Position numbers and translations under genes: made by a program. Shown here piece after piece: positions 6,609-12,133 of a stretch of 12,133 nucleotides of DNA; within the stretch, counting starts at the first letter, position 1; the number at the start of each line of letters is the position of its first letter. The stretch is taken from positions 1-12,133 of the forward strand of contig CADCOX010000117.1 in the NCBI GenBank assembly GCA_902803195.1. The letters run 5' to 3'. The notes below the pieces were generated by a model that saw only the letters and a list, made by a program, of their open reading frames with translations, had not been told where the DNA came from and searched no databases. Source of the DNA: an uncultured Bacteroidales bacterium (GTDB lineage Bacteria > Bacteroidota > Bacteroidia > Bacteroidales > Bacteroidaceae).

Positions 6609-6914
6609 CTAATTCTGAATTGCCTCATCTTCCTTGTCGTGCTTGAGCAACTCGCGGAAGAAAATACGTGACTGGTCACCATTGGTATACATCGGCCTGC
6701 GGAATACGTCACCGCCTTTGGTGAGCGTTGCATTTCCTGGTAGCAAGTAGACGTGCAAAGCTTCTTGGAGGTTGATTATGTCCTCTTCGGCTATGTAAAC
6801 TACATCAACTTCTGTGTGATAGAAATCGCATTCCATGGCCAGCTGGAACTTGAATTGTTCAAGTTCTTTATCGTCGGCTCCACGACTCGCGACATGGACA
6901 AAATGTATAAGCAT
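6609..6914 (-). CDS. Short thioredoxin-fold protein, possibly a truncated TlpA-like remnant
   Basis: A 101-residue protein from the ATG at 6914, the first ATG after the MG2 stop codon 40 bp away. The frame is open back to a TTG at 6998 inside the MG2 gene, but those codons show no signal peptide. The C-terminal half, LPGNATLTKGGDVFRRP and FFRELLKHDKEDEAIQN, lines up with FSLTLTKDGGIFHWP and SFRQLIKREKDNEIPKD of the TlpA-like protein at 4250-5968, including the probable cis-Pro. The start (MLIHFVHVASRG) matches its first thioredoxin strand. It therefore covers only the thioredoxin core, has no CxxC, no N-terminal domain and no export signal. Either it is a decayed 3' remnant of a second TlpA-like gene or a stand-alone cytoplasmic domain; I favour the remnant. 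Confidence 0.55.
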   Translation of the reverse strand: MLIHFVHVASRGADDKELEQFKFQLAMECDFYHTEVDVVYIAEEDIINLQEALHVYLLPGNATLTKGGDVFRRPMYTNGDQSRIFFRELLKHDKEDEAIQN

Positions 6915-6954
6915 GTTATTTTTGAGTTCTCTGAAAATATAGTTTCTTTTATAC

Positions 6955-9837
6955 TCAATAAAAAAGCTGCCCGTCTGTAGCCTGTCCTTCAGCCTCAACG
7001 AGGATGCTCGTCTTCTGGCTGTTGTTGTAGAAGGTCACGCTGGCACGGCCGTCGGCGTCGAGCTGCAGGTCGGGGTTCCAGTAGAGCGTTCGCCGGTAGT
7101 CCTTCTGCCCCTCACGTGGCGGGTGGCGCTGATAGTCGGGATGGTAGAAGTCCTCGCATACAGCCAGACCCTTGTAAGCATAGCGGCGGTCGCGGTAGAC
7201 ATAGCGTGAATCCTCGTCAGGCAGGCGGCGCAGGTCTATGCTGACAAACCCTGTGCTGAGTTCGGCCACCCGTTCGTCGGGCTGCCGGGGTGAGTAGTCT
7301 GTATAGATGGCGACGTCCTTGAGATAAGCGAGGTTGTTGTAGGCATTGAGTTGCTGGGGCGTAAAGGAGTAAGCCGTTGTGTGGCCATCGTAGCGAGGTT
7401 GAAGGAGGTAGGTGTTGCTGCTGTTCATGTCGCCGGCATAGTAGCGAGCCAGACTGTTGGCGAAAGGCGTCCTACCAATAAACCACCCTGTGCTGAGGCC
7501 TGCATCGGCGAGGTCGTTGAAGGCCTCGTAGGCATCACGGACAACCGTTGGCGACAAACGGCTGAAAGCGTTCACGCCGCCATGGGACGCTCCAATGACA
7601 ACGGGGCGCATCTGCGTGGAGGGCAAGCTTCCGTCGTGCGTTACAGATGCAAGTCCGCCTGGCTGATGGGTCTGATAGAAAGAATAAGGCTGGACAAAGC
7701 GAGGATAAGGCGTGCGCAGACGGACGTAGAACTCCGGTATTTTACCCTCCGACGGCATCACCCAATAATGGGCACGGCTGCGGCGTGGATTGAGCGAGGG
7801 CTTGTCGGTCTTCCAGGTGGCAGAGTCGCCAGCGCTGAGAAAGAGGATGCGCTCGCCCGTGAAGCAGGGCACTCTGAATTCGAAAGTGCCATCTGTGGTT
7901 GTCGTATCCTGAACTACGACCCCGCCAGCGTCGTCGACATATTCTGCATGGACCTTCAGCGCCCGCCGGGGCATGAACTCATGTGAGCTGAATCGACTGC
8001 GCGCGATGTCGCCCGTCAGGCGATAGCTGCCGGCTGGCGACCCGCTCTCGCGGGCATCCATCTCCGCGAGCAACGACTCGATGAGTTCGCCCCATCCCTG
8101 GTGGTAGTATTGATAGTATAGAGGAGATTGAGCAGGGCTGTGGCGCGTGGAGTCGCGCAGCATCGCGAGTTCCTGTGAAGGGCCTGGCGGACAACGCAGT
8201 ATGCGCTGCATAACGTCCCATGGTGTGAGCGTGAGATCACGCGAGTCGAAGGTCTGCAGTTCGTCCTGCCGCACCTTGGCATGATACGTATAGACCTGCC
8301 CCTGCAGGATTGGCGTGTGCTCGGCGGGATGCCTGACAGCAAAAGTGTCCATGGCATCTTGCCACCCGAAGCGCCGCCAGCCCTGCGTCAGCATCAGCAG
8401 GTCGAGGCCACGGCGGTGCTCTTCATCGTCGCGCTCGAAATACCATTCGGGTTGAGGTACGAAGCCCTTGATCTCTGATGCCAGCAGCATCTCCGTCATG
8501 ATATTGCCGCTGTCGAAGGTCCTGCCCGAGCGTTCCGCATCGCGGACGGCGAGCGAGAGGTGGGCCTCGGGCTGGGGAGCGGCGGCTGGTGATTTCGTAT
8601 TCGCTATCGTCAGCGCCACCTTCTCGAAAGGCTCGTATTGGTCTTTGATGCCACTGATGCTGAGCGAATGCCGCATCACCTCAGGCTTGGTGACGAAGAA
8701 GAGGCGGTCGGCATAGACGCGGCCTTTGTCATCGGACACGGTAATCTGGTGGACTCCCGGAGGGAGGCTTTTCCATTGCTCATCGGTGAGGGAGAGCTGG
8801 TCATCTGGCTCAATCTGCGCCAGCATCTCTACCCTACCCTCATGTCTGATCGCACACACCAGGGGGTGCTCCCGCGCAGTGCCGCGAGCCGAGAAGCTGA
8901 AATGCCACGTCGCGGCATGCTGCGCCGCATGGAGCGCTACGCCATCACGGACGACGCATGGCAGTTCGGCCACCACCTCGCGACCGTCAGCGGCCACGAA
9001 CTTGGCGCGATAAGTCCGACCTGCCTCTGGCGTGAGGATCAGACTGCCACGGCCGCGATGACAGGTCGCGGTCCTCGTCCCACCCATGAACAACGTCCCC
9101 CCGACGGCCTCGCCCTCTTCGGTAGCAGCCTCGAAAGCGACCTGACACTCGGCGCCCGCCACCAGCTGCCCGCCCTCGGGGTAGAAGGAGAGCCTGAGCT
9201 GTGATGCCTCGCCGCTCGCCCTGAAGTAGCGGCGCAGGGGGCGCAGGGTCATCTCGCGGTAAGCCTCCTCGGGCACCTCCGAGCGGTCGTAGACGGGTAC
9301 TACGCGCGAGTACAATTTATCATAGTCGCGATAGAAGTCCTTGGCCATCTGGCGGTTGAAGAACCAGTCCTCAGCGCCGGGCCCGTGTTCGCGCTCATGC
9401 TCTCCCCAATTGAGCTGCCACCGCGTGTAGGCACGCAGCTCATAGTAGCCTGCATACAGGAGCGAATCGCTGAGGCTGAAGAATCCATTTCCCCGCCCAC
9501 CCTCGACGTGAATCATCTTCCGTTCCACGAGATAGCCGTCATGGTTCCACAATTCAGCGTATAGCACCCTGCTCACCTCCGACGGCATGTCGGTGTCGGT
9601 CTGTCGCGTGTAAGCCGCGAACCAGATCGTGTCGCCGAGCTGATAGCAGGTATTGTCCATGTGGACGTAGACCTTTTCCTGCGGGTAACGCACACTGAAC
9701 GCTCTCAGTCGCTCAGCAAGGCTGTCGAGACCTTCTTCTGCTTTTACCGGGCTGAAGAGGGTGACAAGCAGCAGTATGGAGGCAACCGTCAGGCGCATTC
9801 GTTTTTTAAGTGTGTAATTACGCTGAGTGTTAACCAT
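6955..9837 (-). CDS. MG2 (alpha-2-macroglobulin N-terminal)-like surface protein
   Basis: A 960-residue exported protein of the large Bacteroidetes family usually annotated as MG2-domain or TonB-plug-associated. A signal peptide covers about residues 14-33 (cleavage after SPVKA). EKVYVHMDNTCYQLGDTIWF (54-72) is the opening strand pair of an MG-type beta-sandwich; FYPEGGQLVAG (218-228) and LLMLTQGWRRFGW (480-492) are signature segments of the family; TTTTDGTFEF resembles a carboxypeptidase-regulatory-like domain; and the end, RTLYWNPDLQLDADGRASVTFYN followed by VEAEGQATDG, is the usual closing sandwich. Family members sit in the periplasm or outer membrane, and their ligands are mostly unknown. 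No thioester motif is seen. The ATG at 9837 directly abuts the TAA of lipoprotein A, so translation is probably coupled. Its DNA is much more GC-rich than the flanking genes (40 of 60 at 8041-8100), suggesting a separate history. Confidence 0.82.
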   Translation of the reverse strand: MVNTQRNYTLKKRMRLTVASILLLVTLFSPVKAEEGLDSLAERLRAFSVRYPQEKVYVHMDNTCYQLGDTIWFAAYTRQTDTDMPSEVSRVLYAELWNHDGYLVERKMIHVEGGRGNGFFSLSDSLLYAGYYELRAYTRWQLNWGEHEREHGPGAEDWFFNRQMAKDFYRDYDKLYSRVVPVYDRSEVPEEAYREMTLRPLRRYFRASGEASQLRLSFYPEGGQLVAGAECQVAFEAATEEGEAVGGTLFMGGTRTATCHRGRGSLILTPEAGRTYRAKFVAADGREVVAELPCVVRDGVALHAAQHAATWHFSFSARGTAREHPLVCAIRHEGRVEMLAQIEPDDQLSLTDEQWKSLPPGVHQITVSDDKGRVYADRLFFVTKPEVMRHSLSISGIKDQYEPFEKVALTIANTKSPAAAPQPEAHLSLAVRDAERSGRTFDSGNIMTEMLLASEIKGFVPQPEWYFERDDEEHRRGLDLLMLTQGWRRFGWQDAMDTFAVRHPAEHTPILQGQVYTYHAKVRQDELQTFDSRDLTLTPWDVMQRILRCPPGPSQELAMLRDSTRHSPAQSPLYYQYYHQGWGELIESLLAEMDARESGSPAGSYRLTGDIARSRFSSHEFMPRRALKVHAEYVDDAGGVVVQDTTTTDGTFEFRVPCFTGERILFLSAGDSATWKTDKPSLNPRRSRAHYWVMPSEGKIPEFYVRLRTPYPRFVQPYSFYQTHQPGGLASVTHDGSLPSTQMRPVVIGASHGGVNAFSRLSPTVVRDAYEAFNDLADAGLSTGWFIGRTPFANSLARYYAGDMNSSNTYLLQPRYDGHTTAYSFTPQQLNAYNNLAYLKDVAIYTDYSPRQPDERVAELSTGFVSIDLRRLPDEDSRYVYRDRRYAYKGLAVCEDFYHPDYQRHPPREGQKDYRRTLYWNPDLQLDADGRASVTFYNNSQKTSILVEAEGQATDGQLFY

Positions 9838-10353
9838 TTATTCCCTGTCTTCTTGAAATTTTACGCTAAAATCTACCGGCTGTGAAAAAATATAGTTTCG
9901 AAGCCCCCCATAAATACTCGTATAATGTCCTTCTATAGTGACGTGGCCTGATACTTTGTTTAGTGCTGAGTTCCATAAGAAATCACCATGCGTATTTTCA
10001 ACTGTCGCGTTAAAGGGTTTTATTGCACTGACCGTGTTGGTCGTAAAATGCACATTACAACCAACTGTTCCTCCATTCCAGCTTAAATCAACTTCAAATA
10101 GAGTAAAGTCATTGCCAAAAAATACAGTATCCCTTCCTTCCTTAACATTAATACCATTCCAGTTTGAAGGCACTTGGTGTTCTTCCCCTGATTCGTTGCC
10201 CTCTTCTGCCGCCCTTGTTCTTTTTACATTCGCTAATGTCTCGACTTCCTGCCCGTTAAATTCCTCGTTTTCGTAATCTTGTGAGCAACCTAAGAATATA
10301 GGTGTCGTGAGTAGGCTGAAGAAAGCCCATGAAATTAGTCGATTCTTTTCCAT
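9838..10353 (-). CDS. Small lipoprotein A with GQE-x-ETLAN motif
   Basis: A 171-residue predicted lipoprotein with the lipobox FLGC and lipidated Cys23 (Ser at +2). EEFNGQEVETLANVKRTRA (30-48) follows the lipidation site after a short acidic linker and is shared with lipoprotein B. After an acidic linker (EEGNESGEE) the remainder looks like a small beta-sandwich (FTLFEVDLSWNGGTVGCNVHF, VSGHVTIEGHY, VDFSVKF). No named family was recognised. I chose the ATG at 10353; a TTG at 10368 in the same frame would add five residues before the signal peptide. It starts 32 bp after the transglutaminase-like gene and its stop touches the MG2 start codon, which points to joint production with the MG2 protein and possibly a partner role. 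Confidence 0.85.
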   Translation of the reverse strand: MEKNRLISWAFFSLLTTPIFLGCSQDYENEEFNGQEVETLANVKRTRAAEEGNESGEEHQVPSNWNGINVKEGRDTVFFGNDFTLFEVDLSWNGGTVGCNVHFTTNTVSAIKPFNATVENTHGDFLWNSALNKVSGHVTIEGHYTSIYGGLRNYIFSQPVDFSVKFQEDRE

Positions 10354-10385
10354 TTTATTTGTAATCAAGGTTTATAAAAGATAGT

Positions 10386-11975
10386 TTAGAATTGCATAAA
10401 AATCCCTTCGCCTGTAATACTGTCTGTTGAGAGATATCCCAACGGGCGATCTGTCTCGTCATCAGTAAAGACCGTCCAGCAAGGAAGATGTAGCTCAAGG
10501 ATGTGAAAGACGGGACGGAATCTGCCGCGAAGGCTCTCGTCAAACAGGCGGTATTCATTGGTTGAAGCATTGTAGCCCCACAGCTTTGCCATACCAGTAT
10601 ACGGATGCCAGCTATTGGCATTGTCCCAGTAATAGGTTGTCATCTTCCTCAACAAGCGTGCTTCATCATCCTTGCAGGCATAGACCATTTTGAAGAGTAC
10701 AGTGTCACCCGTGAGGTCGTAGGGACGAATACGCTGTTGTACGTCAGATATGGCATCATCACCGACGAGCGTGAAAGGAGTGCCAAAAGTAGAGATGCTA
10801 TCGCCACACAGATAGCCCAGACGATAGAACTGTCGTATTGTGGCATCTTTGAAGTAGACACTGTCGCCATGTGCGAAGCCTTCGTGGACAGGCAACCACT
10901 TCCACTTGTAGAACCGGCAGAGGAAGAAAAGATGTTCTGAGCGAAGGCTGTCTGGAATGGGAAGTGAGAAGTCATAGGTCTTACAGAATAGGGCGGTAGC
11001 ATCCCCGCGCGTAACGGGAAAGGCTAAATTTCGGAGAAACTTGGATTGACGGCGGTTGCCCTCATCCAACAGACGTTTTAGCACTGGATTCGGTTCATAG
11101 TCCAGCGTCCACACACGCCAGCAGGCCATGGTGTCTTTAGGTGCACCCATCATCATCAGTGTGTCGCCAAGAGTCACACGAAAGGCCCGCTTATTTGTAC
11201 CCACTTCAGGGATTAACACTGATGAATGAGCCACCTCAGTGAACCGCCAATTGATGTTCATCTGAACGCATGGTATCCCACATGCCCTCAAGGCTAAGTT
11301 TGTATAGTGTGCTGCATTTGAACAATTAAGCCAATGCAAACGTTCCATGTCAATCGGCGTGATAAGTTCACGGCAAAAAGCGCCTGTGCTTCCGCCATAT
11401 TCGACTCGTCTTCGTAACACACGCAAAACATATTCGACTACTTCTGTCAGATTTTCAGGATTCGTGACGCTGTCTACTATTGTTGGCTCAATCGCATACT
11501 TGAAATAGTTCCGCCAATCACTTAAAAGCTCATCACCATTGCGGTAAGGTAGTATGTATTTGCAGAACTCTTCGAATGTGAGATCCCTTGCCCATGGTCT
11601 TTGCCATGAGTCGAAAGCCATTTCTATATTATCAAGGAGGAAAGAGTCTGTTACGGTTTCGTAATCATAGACAGGTTCGCCATACTCCACTCTATATCCC
11701 ATGCTGTCAAGGTAATGCTTGAACACAGAATCTCCTTTCTCGATGTCAAGAAACAAACTCCCACTTATCTCAGAGGGGATGCTACGCTTTATACCATAAT
11801 GATATCTAGAAAAAGCCCGCAAGTATTCTGCCGCTCGAAGTTTGAGCGTATCACCAGATTGCCTATAGGTGTCAACAATACGGTCGAAAGCCGAGCCGTG
11901 CACTTTTGAGGGAGAGCACGACATGGCTAGTAATACGACCATAATTATGATAACTATTAGAATTGATTTCCTCAT
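10386..11975 (-). CDS. Transglutaminase-like lipoprotein
   Basis: A 529-residue lipoprotein: a long hydrophobic signal (2-19) ends in the lipobox LAMSC, with Cys20 lipidated. Residues about 130-160 (FEEFCKYILPYRNGDELLSDWR) and the segment LNCSNAAHYTNLALRACGIP (216-235) are typical of the transglutaminase/cysteine-protease superfamily as found in Bacteroidetes lipoproteins. Cys218 is the probable nucleophile and His250 (EVAHSSVLIPE) the second catalytic residue; Asp271 (VTLGD) is a possible third. The C-terminal ~240 residues are probably beta-rich and not recognised. The reaction could be amide cleavage, crosslinking, or a non-catalytic role; the substrate is unknown. It sits 46 bp after the DUF3244-like gene and 32 bp before lipoprotein A, so a role in acting on neighbouring exported proteins is a reasonable inference. 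Confidence 0.8.
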   Translation of the reverse strand: MRKSILIVIIIMVVLLAMSCSPSKVHGSAFDRIVDTYRQSGDTLKLRAAEYLRAFSRYHYGIKRSIPSEISGSLFLDIEKGDSVFKHYLDSMGYRVEYGEPVYDYETVTDSFLLDNIEMAFDSWQRPWARDLTFEEFCKYILPYRNGDELLSDWRNYFKYAIEPTIVDSVTNPENLTEVVEYVLRVLRRRVEYGGSTGAFCRELITPIDMERLHWLNCSNAAHYTNLALRACGIPCVQMNINWRFTEVAHSSVLIPEVGTNKRAFRVTLGDTLMMMGAPKDTMACWRVWTLDYEPNPVLKRLLDEGNRRQSKFLRNLAFPVTRGDATALFCKTYDFSLPIPDSLRSEHLFFLCRFYKWKWLPVHEGFAHGDSVYFKDATIRQFYRLGYLCGDSISTFGTPFTLVGDDAISDVQQRIRPYDLTGDTVLFKMVYACKDDEARLLRKMTTYYWDNANSWHPYTGMAKLWGYNASTNEYRLFDESLRGRFRPVFHILELHLPCWTVFTDDETDRPLGYLSTDSITGEGIFMQF

Positions 11976-12021
11976 TAGTTAGACCTGCTCAAGATTCGAT
12001 GAAATGGGCGTTTTTTATTGG

Positions 12022-12133
12022 TTAAAGGTCTATTTCTTCCACGAATGTCTGGCTGCCTCGGATGACTTCGATTGTATAGGTGCCAGTAAGTGTTGCGGGC
12101 AGTTCAATGTCTCCCTCTACATATATATAAGTA
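12022..12133 (-). CDS. DUF3244-like protein, C-terminal end
   Basis: Only the last 36 codons are present; the gene runs off the right edge. The translated end contains EGDIELPATL, then GTYTIEVIRGSQTF and EEIDL before TAA (12024-12022). This pattern of closing beta strands with 'G-x-Y-x-I-x-I/V-x-x-G' resembles the C-terminus of Bacteroidetes DUF3244 proteins, which are small secreted beta-sandwich proteins of unknown function. With so little sequence the family call is tentative. It is the first visible gene of the train, so the operon promoter lies outside the window. Confidence 0.55.
   Translation of the reverse strand, partial: TYIYVEGDIELPATLTGTYTIEVIRGSQTFVEEIDL

Noticed and set aside
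7351..7986. 211-codon plus-strand open frame inside the MG2 gene
   Set aside because: Antisense to the conserved C-terminal half of the MG2 protein; no signal or motif.
8638..9204. 188-codon plus-strand open frame inside the MG2 gene
   Set aside because: Antisense shadow of a well-supported GC-rich gene, with low-complexity Arg/Ala/Gly-rich content.

Overview
The window looks like a chromosomal segment of a Bacteroidales bacterium, most likely Prevotella or a close relative. The reasons are: a GH43-type glycosidase, a DUF3244-like tail, an MG2-type surface protein and TlpA-like proteins together in one place; a promoter of the Bacteroidetes TAnnTTTG type; no Shine-Dalgarno sequences; and intergenic spacers full of short palindromes and tandem repeats. 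This assignment is inference from family content; no species marker is present. Every protein gene I can support lies on the minus strand.

Region 1 (1-1500): the 5' end of a secreted GH43-like glycosidase, an 8-bp tandem repeat, then aroB (3-dehydroquinate synthase) with a plausible promoter directly upstream.

Region 2 (about 1472-2757): about 1.3 kb without a credible gene but rich in structure. It holds a 43-bp GC-rich hairpin, a pair of opposed ~95-bp palindromic repeats about 490 bp apart, twin 26-bp hairpins, seven tandem copies of a 22-bp unit, and a 188-bp segment bounded by perfect 16-bp inverted repeats with possible 6-bp target duplications.

Region 3 (2758-12133): one long same-strand gene train, read from high to low coordinates. 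In order it encodes a DUF3244-like C-terminus (partial), a transglutaminase-like lipoprotein, small lipoprotein A, an MG2/alpha-2-macroglobulin-N-terminal-like surface protein, a short thioredoxin-fold protein, small lipoprotein B, a long TlpA-like exported protein without a CxxC motif, and a Wzy_C (O-antigen ligase-like) membrane protein with a TPR tail. Gaps are 0-71 bp and the last two genes overlap, so co-transcription is likely. Nearly everything is predicted to be exported, lipidated or membrane-bound.

The most interesting signal is in this train. Lipoproteins A and B are both 171 residues with the lipobox Cys at position 23, have divergent bodies, and share an almost invariant motif (F-N/D-GQE-x-ETLAN-x-K-K/R-TRA) just after the lipidation site. 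That motif is 25/26 identical at DNA level. Each lipoprotein is followed by a thioredoxin-fold gene whose C-terminus resembles the other's, so the train may contain a duplicated 'small lipoprotein + thioredoxin-like' unit, with the GC-rich MG2 gene placed between the partners of the first copy. A possible reading is an uncharacterised surface-lipoprotein system with processing or modifying partners; the function is not shown by the sequence.
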